Below are positions 10,893 through 22,351 of a stretch of DNA of 64,000 nucleotides, in pieces. Position 1 is the stretch's first letter. Each line of letters starts with the position of its first letter. Source of the DNA: Scatophagus argus (Eukaryota; Chordata; Actinopteri; Scatophagidae); the NCBI RefSeq assembly GCF_020382885.2, contig NC_058493.1, positions 19,066,999 through 19,130,998 on the forward strand. The letters are read 5' to 3'. The position numbers and the translations under genes were made by a program. Under the pieces are notes generated by a model. It was not told the origin of the DNA. It was given only the letters and a program-made list of their open reading frames with translations, and ran no database searches.

Positions 10893-13800
10893 TGTTCTTT
10901 CAGAGATACAGCGTGTTTTTTCATCATTAGCAGCAAGGATGAGCAGGATTAAATATTTACAAAACACACTTTAATTCCAATTCATTCGTTCTGTTAACAA
11001 AATGTTTCATTAGCTTCTGCTGTGGACAATACAGAAAAGCCATATTTTTATTTTAACCAGTATCCACATTTGTAACGTTAACTTTAACTTGGGCTGCATG
11101 AAAGGAAGTACATATGCACTATATAGATAATGGTACTGGGACACGCCTCTTTACTATTGAATTCAGGTTTGGTATGGGGCTGTTTTTCAGAAGCTGGGCG
11201 ATGCCCCTTACTTCCAGTGAAGGGAAATCGTAACGTTTCAGCATACCAAGACATTTTGGACAATGCTATGTTTCCAACTTTGTGGCAACAGCTTGGGGAA
11301 GGCCCTTTTCTATTCCAGCATGACAGGGTCCATAAATACATGGTTGGATGAGTTTGATGTGGACGAAGTTGACTGGCCTGCGCAGAGTCCTGACCTCAAC
11401 CCCGTCTTCTCGTCCAACATCAGTGTCTGAATTACAAATTTTCTACTGAATGGGCAAAAATTCCCACAGAAACACTCTCAAAATGTTGTGGAAAGCCTTC
11501 CTTAAAAAATGGAAGCTGTTATAGTTGCAAAACGGGGGACAAACTTCATATTAACGTTTAGAATGTGACGTCATCAAGGTCACTGTTGGTGTAATGGTCG
11601 GGTGCCCCAATACTTTTGTCTATATAGTGTATGTGAAACACTTCCTTTGTTACTGGATGTACTGAAACGTTGAAGGAAGTTTTAGCTTATGATTTTCTTG
11701 GAATCAGCAACAGCAGCAGAATCAGTTCTGACCATTTTAGTAGGACAAACTAAACTTTAAATGTAAAAATACGAACGGTTGTTATTTATTTTGCCTTAAC
11801 ATCTGGTATGGTTTGCCCCATTCCATCTGTGGTGATAGGCCTCTATCACCACAGATGGAATGGGGCAAACCACTTACCTATTTGTAAAACATGAAGTTAA
11901 TGATGTTGTATGTGTTGCTCTGAAGTGTGATATCATGGAAGTTGCCACATTAATAGTATTTAAATGTTATCTTTATTTATGGTAGATAAACAGTGCTGTA
12001 ACCACAGAGACTAAGTATAAAACATAACAAATATCGTGCAAGTCGGCATGAACCACTTTTATAAGTGGCTACACTAAGCAGCTGTTGAACTTAATCATGG
12101 ATTCTTGCATTTTACTTTTCATTTGGCAGAGATTGAGTTCTGACACTCCAGCAGGGAATGGTCATTGCTTATGTAAATTTCTCCACTTGCAGATGTAAAT
12201 GTAAGCCTTGGTTGTGCCATGTGTTCTTGTTGACAGATATTAACCGTGCCGTTGAACTGCTTGATAAGCTGCAGAGGACCGGGGAAGTGCCACCCCAGAA
12301 GCTGCAGGCGCTGCAGAGGGTCTTACAGAGTGAATTCTGTAACGCTGTCAGAGAAGTGAGACACTTTGTTATTCTTTAAACACTTTAACTGTGAGATGGT
12401 TCACTTTTCTGTTCTGATCTTAGACTCAGTGTTGTTTAAATGGAGTTTGGTTTGACAACTTTGTGATCACCTTTAGGAAATGTATGCAGCTGTTGCTTTA
12501 ATGGCACAAAACATTGTCCAACAATGTTTCTTCAGGTTTATGAACATGTTTATGAAACAGTGGACATCAACAGCAGTCCTGAGGTCCGGGCCAACGCTAC
12601 AGCTAAGGTAGACCCCAGTCAAAAATACACAAGAATTTAGTTTCTGCACATGTTTTTCCAAGTTAAATTTCAGACCATTTGTTTCTTAAAGGTCTTCCGG
12701 TTGAACACCTCAAATTGCCTGTTAGATTCAGTAAATGCAGTGCCTTTGCAAAGGTTGAACACGATTGTGTTGTGTTTGTAGGCTACTGTGGCAGCTTTTG
12801 CAGCAAGTGAGGGTCACTCGCATCCTCGTGTCGTGGAATTGCCCAAGACAGAAGAAGGCCTTGGTTTCAATATAATGGGTGGAAAGGAGCAAAACTCACC
12901 GATATACATCTCCCGAATCATCCCAGGAGGCATTGCTGACCGACATGGAGGTCTGAAGAGAGGCGACCAGCTTCTCTCTGTTAATGGGGTGGTAAGTTCA
13001 ATTCATAGTCATGACTTACTCCATCATATTAGATTTGAAGCTTTGGCATGATCAGATCATAAGAACTCCGTCATGAAAGTACCCTGTGGACGTTTCGGCC
13101 ACTAGCAGGATGATTTTGTCCTAGATTTGTCAGTGAGGACACTCAAACATGTACCGGTGAGCATCGTGCATGCGTACTCAGTCCTGCTGATGGCTTTTAT
13201 TCCATTGATGGACAAGAAAAAATGTAAGAATTATAGCCAAATAAATGAAGCAAAGGCCAACAAAGGTAAGGGAGAAGAAACCGGTATGAAGAAAATATGA
13301 ATGTAAAGGATGGAAGTTCCATATTCTTCCAAAACTTTTCTCTGAAGATTTTTTTTAGGATTTAAATGCATTTAACATGTTCATTAGGCCTCAGGGATAG
13401 GTACAATATGTTTTGGTGAGAGAATGAATGTAAGCTACAACACGCAGTAGTTGTTTTTGGTGCCTGCTGTGATTATGTTGCAGTTAACGGATCAGCAAAA
13501 GACAATCATCCAATTGACTTTTGTTTGTTGCGCAGTTTGTTCTCTCATTAAAATGTCCAAATTACAAATTACTATTTATATGGCAACTGGAACTACATTG
13601 CCAGACGTTATGTTGTATTTACTTTAATACCCATAAAAAAAACTGAGGTCATTGTTCCTTCCAAAGTTACTACACACCTTGTGCTTAACAGTTTCCCACA
13701 GTATATTGTTTCTGGATTATAAACCTGTAAAAGCTGTAGACTTTACTACAGTTGTTATGCTGCTTTGTGATTAAAATCTTACAATACGCTTGTGTGTTTT

Positions 13801-13974
13801 TTCCAGAGCGTGGAAGGTGAGCACCATGAGAAAGCTGTGGAACTCCTCAAAGCAGCTCAGGGCACAGTGAAGCTGGTAGTAAGGTACACCCCCAAAGTCC
13901 TTGAGGAAATGGAGTCACGCTTTGAGAAAATGAGGTCGGCAAAGCGCCGGCAACAGAACAACTATCCCCAGTAG
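10540..13974 (+). CDS. lin7c: lin-7 homolog C, L27/PDZ scaffold
   Basis: Small scaffold of the LIN-2/LIN-7/LIN-10 (CASK/MINT) complex that places receptors and channels at synapses and basolateral membranes. Coding exons: 10540-10576, 12237-12355, 12536-12607, 12782-12991, 13807-13974, with GT-AG introns and phase kept (606 nt, 201 aa; human 197). An L27 domain lies at about residues 10-65 ([19 protein letters not shown]), followed by one PDZ domain at about 93-175 with the carboxylate-binding loop GLGF and [20 protein letters not shown]. The tail [15 protein letters not shown] is slightly longer than human. The start [12 protein letters not shown] matches mammalian [12 protein letters not shown]. 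Intron 1 holds a Tc1-type remnant and a perfect hairpin. Identity is certain; lin7c rather than lin7a/b rests on the N-terminus and linkage to bdnf. Confidence 0.98.
11114..11632 (+). mobile_element. Tc1/mariner DNA transposon remnant
   Basis: Both ends carry inverted copies of CACTATATAGA with the fish Tc1 word ...AGTATTGGG(G/A)CAC, next to TA dinucleotides, about 520 bp apart. Inside is a fragment of a Tc1 transposase C-terminus: 11130-11351 reads [20 protein letters not shown], then [17 protein letters not shown]. Another frame after about 11355 reads [11 protein letters not shown], the region of the catalytic DDE domain near its last acidic residue. The N-terminal DNA-binding part is missing, so this is an internally deleted, non-autonomous copy. 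It lies in lin7c intron 1, in the same orientation as the gene. Confidence 0.85.
11809..11872. repeat. perfect 30-bp inverted repeat, 4-nt loop
   Basis: The left arm 11809-11838 and right arm 11843-11872 are exact reverse complements; the loop is GCCT (11839-11842). The arms begin TGGTTTGCCCCATTCC. It lies in lin7c intron 1, about 180 bp after the Tc1 remnant, and has no similarity to that element's ends. As RNA it would form a long mismatch-free hairpin. Confidence 0.97.
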
Positions 13975-14592
13975 GATTTTTCCGTGCTCATGCCCAGCTC
14001 ATAACTCTCTACTCTTCTAGCTTTCTGGCCATTTGTTCTGGTCTCTTTCTTATCCCCTTACCCAAAAAACCATAACAAACGTACTAGAAGTTTAGTCTGG
14101 TTCCTACTCACACATACTGGATATTGTTCTTCTGCCATTTTCTGCAGCATTTGTAATATTCACCGTTGTTACACTGGACACTACAACTCTAGACAAACAC
14201 TAGAATGATCATGATTGTCAGTGTAGGTGGTCACTCACATGTGTGCATTATTTTTGAAATGACAATTTGAATGCAAGCTTGAGACAAACTACACAACTCC
14301 TTAGACTGGATCAGTAGTGTTTTTAATTCTTTCATCACAGCCACTACCAAGTGCCTCAGGGCAAACACATTTATCTTATGTACTGTGTTCACAGTTCTTT
14401 ATTTCTTTTTTTTTTAATGGTTACAAGTCAAGTACTGGTAATTAAATGCTTGTGGCAGGATTTATTACATGCTTTGCATCAGTTATTCTCAAAGATCATT
14501 TCATATGATGTAAATACATATGAAACATATGTAAAACCCTTTAATTGTGCAGACTTATAAAAGATGCAATTTTATTTTTACTGGCACTCTAC

Positions 14593-14626
14593 AATAAAGA
14601 CTCATTCAGACTTGTGTCTGAATGAG
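14593..14626 (+). terminator. poly(A) signal plus 11-bp hairpin, lin7c
   Basis: AATAAA (14593-14598) is followed immediately by a perfect 11-bp stem (14601-14611 with 14616-14626) closed by a TTGT loop. This is a plausible lin7c 3' end about 620 bases after the stop. A second AATAAA at 17604-17609 may serve a longer 3' UTR. Confidence 0.5.
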
Positions 14627-15710
14627 GAAGATTTGAAGGAGCTGAAGACAGTTTGAATTAATATAAAAAAAAAAGATATGTTGATAATAAGGGAAACACA
14701 AACAAACAAAAATAATGGATTACCTTTAGTGTTTTTCTCTGGGCTTGCTCTTTAGGTTTTCTAAAGTTGTGCCACACTACAAAAAGCTCAGCAGGTACTG
14801 CAAATGAAGTAATTGGGGGGGGGGGTCTCAACAACTTTTGAACAAAATTTCTGCCACCACAGAAACTCAAATTTTTTACTTGAATCAAAGTAAGAAATCA
14901 GATGCTGTCAGCATGACGAGACGAAACCTGTTTGGCCTCAGATTAATTTGTCTTGGCATAAATCAGTGATGTTCTGTATTCAGGTGTTCTGTGTGTTGCC
15001 AGGTACAATGCGTACTTAATAAGAAGTCAGAAGCTTAACATTTGTCTTTGATGTCTGCGAAAAACTCCTTGTTAGGATTGTTAGCATCGTTCAGAGTGAA
15101 ATCTCATAACATGAAACAATCTCTTAAAGTCACAATGATGCCTGATGCAAGCTTTCATCATTGTTTTGATTAATGAATTGGCAGATATCACACATACTGG
15201 ATATGTTTGCTGCGTAGTCATCAAGACTTTACACACTGATCAGGCCCTAATTCTGTTGCACACCATTCATTTTTTTATTTTTCTGTCTGTGCTGTTAATC
15301 ACAGTCTTCTTAAGTGAAACAGTCTCTTCATTTGCAATTTTTTTTTCCAACCTGGTAATTGTTGACATTTTTAAAGTTTGAACTCCATTCAAACACAGAG
15401 GTACATTTAATGAGTTTAAACTTTTTCTGGCATGTGTGTCATCGCATATTTATTTTCATACGTACACATTTTTGTCATTTTTCTTCTGTGATCACCAACA
15501 TTCACCTTTGCTCCATTAAATAGTCTAGTGGCACTGATGTATTATGTGTGTAATATACAAACTGCACAGTTGGTTCTGATATGCTGCTTTGAAGCAGGTT
15601 CAGAACATTATGTAAGCTCTCCTACCTTTACACATACAACATATTTTGGTTTAAACTGCTTACAGTATGCACGTTTAGCTTTCATAGTCATATTAATCAT
15701 ATCATACAGA

Positions 15711-15750
15711 TTGTGAATTTCCCCATTGTGGGACAATAAAGGAAAACTTA
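15711..15750 (+). mobile_element. LINE 3'-tail fragment
   Basis: GAATTTCCCCATTGTGGGAC followed by AATAAAGG: the 3'-terminal word common to a widespread fish LINE family (reverse complement reads ...TTTATTG.CCC...GGGGAAATT). The same word occurs at 38133-38160 and 58790-58820 in the other orientation. Only the tail is present. I assign it to LINEs from memory and am unsure of the family. Confidence 0.5.
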
Positions 15751-18700
15751 TCAGGATAAAACTTCCTGTCATGCGCAAAAACCTGCCTACATGCAACATG
15801 TCAGTTTATTATACAACGTGAAACAGCTAAAGTGAGTTTTCTTGCTAAGGAGTAAAGTCGATTTCGATGTAAATGAATGTCACTCGCAGTCACCTCATCA
15901 CCCTGTCTTTCGGTGTGTGCAACAAGCTGAATTTTGAAGACTTATTCTTAAGAGTGTTGTGTTTCCATGGTAAATGCAAGCTAATGTACAGAGTATCACG
16001 TGAACTGGTGTTTAGCTGATTGAAGCCATACTGTCGTCCAGCCTCAGGATCAACACATCACATAACTGAAGGCAGTAACAATGAATTGTCATTTATGTAA
16101 CTGATGCAGAAATTCGATGGTGGACAAAGTAACAGAAACATCTTTTGTCTGTTACATTTTCCACATGCGTCCATTATTACCCATCATGTATACACAAAAT
16201 CTTAAAGTTCTTTTAAATACCAAGTTCACTTGAGGGATTGGCTTCATTCAAGTCACTCACTCAAGTGGAATTAACTTTAATTTAATGGCGTTACTTTAAA
16301 TTGTGAGAAAAATGATACACGATGACCACATAGCTCTATTACATTTAGTGTGTGTGCTCCCTGTAATCCATTAGTCCTTTGTTCTGAAAAATGCTGAATT
16401 TGGGGAGAAAAATAATAAAATAAAACACACAGTACTGCAAAAACTGAATTCTTATCAATTATCTATGCAAAGTCATGTAAAAACTTGAGAAAAATCCTGC
16501 AATGGTGCAAAACAGCTCTCCTTTTACTGCAGAAAGTTACTAAGATGCTACTACTTTAAGACTGTGTGGATGCTTCTAATGTAAGGGGACTTGTTCAACA
16601 ATACCGGGACCACTACACTGAGACACAGTCACACATTGTTATGACCACACATATGGTTATGACACATTAACAGTGTTTGTTATTTTAACACTCTCATGTT
16701 GATCACCATGTAAAGTAGCTGCAGTGAAAACTTCCATGTGATTCTAGCCTCGCCGCTTAATCAACGATAGTCAGGATGCATGTAGAAGAATACGCGAATG
16801 TGAAAATGTGGCTAGCAGTAGACCGTTTCCACAGGCTGCTTTCAGCATACTTTTGTTCCGAGGCAGAGACATTTAGCAGAAGATTCATAGAGGTGTACAT
16901 AAAAGTTGAGAGGTCTTAATATAATGTATAGTTTGTCCCTTACTTGTGTTTTATCCAGCAATAGCTTACTAGATTCATTGCATAGACACAGGAAAAAAAA
17001 AAAGAAATGAGACTTGGTACTGATACTGCACAGTCACACTCTCCACTGAATGTCACTGACCATCGTTTAACTTAGTTGCAATATTTTGAAAAGTACCCTC
17101 CAACTTTCTACCCATTTTCCTTGTTTATATATTGGAATGGTCAATAGAGTATTTTTTATAATACTTTTGTTTTGATATTTTTCTCAATTTTTATATGTGA
17201 TTTTCCTAAAAACAAATGCCAGGACCGATTGGTACTTCCATGTGGACTGTGTACCAGGGCCATATCAGCAAAGCTCCTCTGAAAAGCAGCTCTGATGGAG
17301 GACGGTTGCAGAAATCCCCTGCAGACCTAAGAGGAAAAACTGTCCTACATCAGCACCTCCTTTTCTGAGATCTGAGCTGATTTTTTTTTTCCTTTTCTTT
17401 CTAGTACCAAGACCAAATTTGCAACATTTGTGAAAACTTTGATAATGTTTTGAAATGTTTTAGTCTGTGCTGTTTAGGATTACTACCTGTAGGTTGTGTT
17501 GTGTTACTTTGTGTTATTCTCTGGTTTCTTACTTAATTTACTGTGTATTGATGTGGAATGTAAAATGTTGTGATGTAGAATATAATAATTGGACTGAAGG
17601 CTAAATAAACAATAGATAAATGTATGACTTCTGCAGGTCTCCTTGAACATGATTTTTTTCTCAGCATTCGTTTCAGTTTTAGGTCCAGTAACATCAAGAA
17701 AAACCACTAAAGGCCATGAAAGAACAGAGAGAAGACACGTGCGATTCTGTCAAAACAAAAACATGTCTCTCGTTTAGTTTAAGTTTTGTTCCAAACCTGT
17801 GAGATCTGGCTATTCTTTTAAAAGATGTGCTTAAGCTTCATAATAATGACTTCACTCTTCCTAGTAAGTTTTATGCCTGACACATAGATATTTGAAACAA
17901 TTTCAGCATTAAGAGTATGCACACGAACACACAGCCACAGCTCTTTATGACGTTTTTGAGAATGTAAAATGCTTGCTGTCAATTACTGTTGGAAGAATGA
18001 ACCCAGAATGAATTTAAAGTCTTGGCTAAGTTTATTTTCTGACAAATATCACAGACTTTTGTCGACGTGCACTGCAGCGGCTTGCCAATAAAATATTTGC
18101 CCTTCCACTCCAACACTCCTCTTTCACCGTCTTACCTTAATTGTCTGAAAAGATGGAAGCAAAAATTTGTTAAGAGCATCATGGTGGTTTCAAAGTAGAG
18201 TATATTCTAAAATGTTCAATGTTTTTTAAACTCTCAATTCTGTGGTCAAAAATCATCGAATATGTGAGCAGAAACATTTAAATATACAGGGGTGACTAAG
18301 TGGATTCCTACTTGAGCCTTCAAAATTAAACCATAGACTGCATTTTTCTCATTAGTTGCAAATGAAAATGAAATTCTAATAAAAAAAAATTACAAAAGGG
18401 CTAAAATTCTTTGTATGTGTACACATACTTTGCCAATGAAGCTGATACAAAAAATATAGTCCAATAACAAACGCTACCTTTGTGAATGTTTGCCATTGTT
18501 ACATTATAATCAGACAGATTTTCTCTTGTCAGGGGAGAGAGATTTCTTATTTCTTAAGATAATGGTCTTTGACAAGTAAAATTGGGTTGTTGTTCAGTGT
18601 TCTCAAAGCATTTTCTAAAAGGTGGCTTCATTCAGATGCATCCATACATAACAAGTGTGAAACGTGCGTGAGGTAACACACACGTTCCTGTAACAGGAGC

Positions 18701-18890
18701 TCAGTGGTAGATCGGTGGCTGGTTGCCTGGAAGCGAACAGTGCACATGACAGCAATTCATTAGAGCTGGTTGTTCACACTACAGCTTGAGACCAGAGCAC
18801 AGCTGCTGGCTTCTCATGGTGTGGATCCAATCCATTGCAGAGTGTCATATCACTTCATCTTTTCTGGTAACCAAAATCAATCACACCCAG

Positions 18891-18977
18891 GAGCAAGTCC
18901 AGCAGCAGCAGCAGCAGCAGCAGGGGCTGGGGATGAAGCAGGAGGCCAAACTGGACCAGGAGCCAAATCAGCAGTAG
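18891..18977 (+). other. possible orphan terminal exon with CAG (Gln) run
   Basis: After ACACCCAG (a possible acceptor) an open frame reads EQV, eight Gln (CAG run 18900-18923), GLGMKQEAKLDQEPNQQ, then TAG. The tail after the CAG run has balanced, protein-like composition, unlike the AT-rich surroundings. I do not recognise a parent gene and find no upstream partner exon. It could be a chance frame through a microsatellite or a relic exon. Confidence 0.2.
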
Positions 18978-19913
18978 GGAGCTGACAAGGAAGAAGAAAT
19001 TGATTCATGTAGTAAGATACTGTACAGTAAAATGCACATAAACATTTGCACAGATTGTTTTGAGGCCATTCTGAAAGGTGAACGGAGAAATAAGACCGCT
19101 TTGCACTGTCACAAAGGCATAAATCTTTCCACAAAGAAGACAACTAATTCTAAATAAGCTAATTGTCAATTCCAAATACATAAAACATCTTCTCTGACGT
19201 AAAGATTTAAAGCTCCCGCATGACAACTTCTGCAGCAAAAGCCATAGAGACCCAGCTGACAAAGAAACAGTCATTAAATAAATCACAAACGACAGAAAAA
19301 CAGAAAACTGACTAAAGAAGCCTAATTCATGTATCCATGTTTTAAAAAATAGTGGGTTTATTTATATTGTTGTTGTTTTTTAACTCTACTATTGTAACAT
19401 TTATTGTATCGCTCTGATATTGCTGCATAATTATAAACAAAACTATTATATAAATGTTTTGAATACATAGACCCAAACAGAATTAATGTATAAATAAAGT
19501 TTAGGTGCATATTTCAGGGACAAAGAGGAGATTTCCAGTTACACTTCTTGGAAGATTGTAGCACTTAATAATAATTATCTCTTGCATTTCACTGCCTTTT
19601 CCATTTTTTAAAAAAGAATTTATTTTAGGGATTGCATCTCGTGAAGTGGTTAATTGTTTAGGTTGATGGGGGTATGTTCTTGCTGAGTTTCTCGCAAAGT
19701 AATAACGTTAAAAATAACAGATGTTAAACTAAAATAGAGACGGTTTATTTTAAATCAGGTGGTTCCGTGTAGAATCGCAGAAAGTTGAACTGTGTTGAGG
19801 CGTGTAGTTAAACTCTCACTCTCCAGTACAGCAGGTAGCGATTTACATGCTTTGGGGTATTAATGCAGGCGAAGAAGAAGCGAGGTTCCTTCCGCTCTCA
19901 TCCGGTGACGCAA

Positions 19914-19967
19914 CTTCCTTTCTATCCTGCTAACCTCCGAGTGAACACGCGTTCGCCTGTCTAGCAA
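19914..19967 (+). promoter_or_regulatory. rplp2 non-coding exon 1 with TOP-like start
   Basis: CTTCCTTTCT (about 19914-19923) looks like a 5' terminal oligopyrimidine start, the translational control tract of ribosomal protein mRNAs. ETS-like TTCCG and ATCCGG words precede it. A donor GCAA|GTGAGT ends the exon at 19967. The coding part starts in the next exon (acceptor at 20948), giving an intron in the 5' UTR as in many ribosomal protein genes. The exact start is inferred. Confidence 0.6.
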
Positions 19968-20949
19968 GTGAGTGGCTTTTTATACTGTAAAAAAATATGT
20001 TGGGTGCTGAGAAAACACGTTTGTCATATGAAAAAACAAGTAAACATCCAATCCCGGAAGTTTCAGAACCGTAAAAAATGGTATTTTGCTCATCTTAATG
20101 CATTTTAATCACCACAACGTCTGAGCTGGCTAAGTTAGCTAATTTTAACGGAGCCGAAAAGCTCGCCACCACATGGGTCGAGAAACTGCTGTAGTATTTA
20201 TCCTGCTGTCACATTGTGCACGATTTGCCTAAGTAAATCTAACTAGTTTTCCGTACAGCGGCTTTATGCGAAGTAATTACTAACGCGAAGCTCTCTCCGT
20301 TAATTCGCAATCTCAGTACATGTTAAGATTGATGCGTGAATATTTGCCCTGCTTAATACTACCAGAAAATTAGTTTTAAACTCTGTTGTACTGAGTTAGA
20401 ATTGTCTTGCCTGTTCAACTCATAAACGTTTTAATGTTAAAATCCTCTAAGTTTATTGTGATGATAGTGATGTGCTACATCAATGTTTCGCTTGCTGCTA
20501 ATATCAACTACAGACTAGCTAAACTTTCATAAGCACAGCCCACAGATATTTTTCTGAGATTCTCAAACTAAGACGCGTTGCACGTATGACTGGGATTCAT
20601 CCTATATGTATCTGAAAATCAGATGTGAGAGACCGGGAGAGGCAGGCCTTAAGCTGTCGGACTCGAGTTTGAAATAGTTATCTTTGGTCAATACTGAAAC
20701 ATGCAAGCTTGCTATTGTGAAATTCATCTTCTAGAGACAAGGAGAAAATAGTGTTGTGCATAACATGACACAACTAGTGTTTTAATATTATTCTGCAGTC
20801 CTATTTTAAATAAATATGTGTTAAGAATTGCAGTAATTGTCGTGTTTTGAAAATTTTCAGCGCAGAGGTTTTGCTTGTACAAGTTTTGTATTTTCTGATC
20901 TGTCTGGTTGGTGATGGCCATTAACATGTTTCTCCCACCCCCTTCCAGG

Positions 20950-22329
20950 ATGCGTTACGTCGCCGCTTACCTGCTCGCTGCCCTGGGTGGCAATGAGAGC
21001 CCTGAGGCCAAGGACATCAAGAAGATCCTGGAAAGTGTTGGTATTGAGGCCGATGACACACGTTTGCAGAAGGTAAAGCACAAACTGCTTATCAGTGTGT
21101 TTGTAGTTGTTGTTGTAGCTCGTCATTATCTTTCTGATCCTTACGAATTTCTCTTAACAGGTTATCTCCGAGCTCTCTGGCAAAAATGTGAATGAAGTGA
21201 TCACCTCAGGTGAGTGTGCCGGCCTGCCGTTTGTATTTTATAAATGTTAGATTTGCTGTAATTGATAGGTTTGTTATTCTCCCTCCATTAAATCAACAAC
21301 ATGCTGGATTTTAACATTGAAACTGAAAGGGAAAAAAAATTCATTCACAAACAGCCTGTGAATAAGAAGATACTTTTTCAGTATTATCGTATGGTGCAGA
21401 TGTATTGTTTTCACCTGATTGAGGCTGTATAGAATCAAATCATAACTTCTGAATCGGTCATAAAAATTGAAGCTTTTTGATTATGTTAACATATTTACTA
21501 TAAGCTTGAGAGCACACAATGACTGTCTATCAAGCAATTGGTATTTCACTTTGCTAAAAAGGTAAAATAGATTCAACACGTTCCCACCTGGAAACTAAGA
21601 AAGGAATAGATTGAATATATGTCAGATTATTACAGTGCAACTTAATGACCAGGTTATAATGTAACAATAACAAGCTAGTGTTCTGACTTCCATGTTGTTT
21701 CTGGCAGAGTGTCAGTTTTATGACTTGTGCTTCATGTCTGCTAACTCATGTCTCTTCAGGTTACAGTAAGCTGGCCAGCATGCCAGCAGGCGGTGCTGTA
21801 GCCGTTGCCAGCTCTGCTGCTGGTGGCTCAGGCGGAGCCGCAGCCCCTGCTGCAGGTGAGCATTGCAGCTTAGCACCTTGTTTGTGAGAAACACTGACGC
21901 TTGGCACACTGTGCCTTTGGCTTCACCTTGTATATTAATATGAATACATTCAGCCAAATTAGTTTAGTCCTCATTAGTTAGTTTTTCATGGAATTCAGTG
22001 TTAAAGGCAGACATAATTTTACCCTAATAGAATTTACCTGATGGGTACCAGCCATGCAGACTTTTTTTTCATTTATTTATTCATTTTTTTCTTTCATTTA
22101 TGATTATAAGTACAGCAACATGACATTAACACAATAGCTGCCTAACATGAATGACGGTGACTGCAAAAATTACTTTAGTGACCTCATAAGCATAGATTTT
22201 AAGTAAGTTGTGATTAAAGCATATTGACGTCAAGGGCTTTTTTGTTTTGCAGCTGAGGAGAAGAAGGAAGAGAAGAAAGAGGAGTCCGAGGAATCCGACG
22301 ACGACATGGGATTCGGACTGTTTGACTAA
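20950..22329 (+). CDS. rplp2: 60S acidic ribosomal protein P2
   Basis: Stalk protein of the large ribosomal subunit. It pairs with P1 on P0 and recruits GTPase elongation factors. Coding exons: 20950-21072, 21161-21209, 21760-21855, 22253-22329 (345 nt, 114 aa; human 115), phase kept throughout. The N-terminal dimerisation domain (MRYVAAYLLAALGGNESPEA) is followed by an Ala/Gly-rich hinge (SSAAGGSGGAAAPAAA), a charged segment and the invariant C-terminal peptide SDDDMGFGLFD that binds elongation factors and ribosome-inactivating proteins. AATAAA at 22346-22351 is only 17 bases after the stop, giving a very short 3' UTR. Identity is certain. Confidence 0.99.
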
Positions 22330-22345
22330 ACTTCTCCAAAAGATG

Positions 22346-22351
22346 AATAAA
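22346..22351 (+). terminator. poly(A) signal, rplp2
   Basis: AATAAA 17 bases after the stop codon, with an A-run just beyond it. Confidence 0.85.

Larger units (their letters stand above)
14627..19900. other. lin7c-rplp2 intergenic region
   Basis: Mostly AT-rich sequence, part of which may be a distal lin7c 3' UTR (AATAAA at 17604-17609). It includes a short LINE-tail fragment (15711-15750), a 16-bp perfect palindrome at 18413-18428 and a CAG run with an open tail (18890-18977). No complete gene is recognisable. Confidence 0.5.

Noticed and set aside
11809-11872. Calling the 30-bp hairpin a microRNA gene
   Set aside because: The four-base loop and absence of mismatches are not typical of animal precursors; no expression evidence.
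20949-22252. Intronic snoRNA in rplp2 (human RPLP2 hosts SNORA52)
   Set aside because: I could not find convincing H and ACA boxes with two hairpins in any of the introns.
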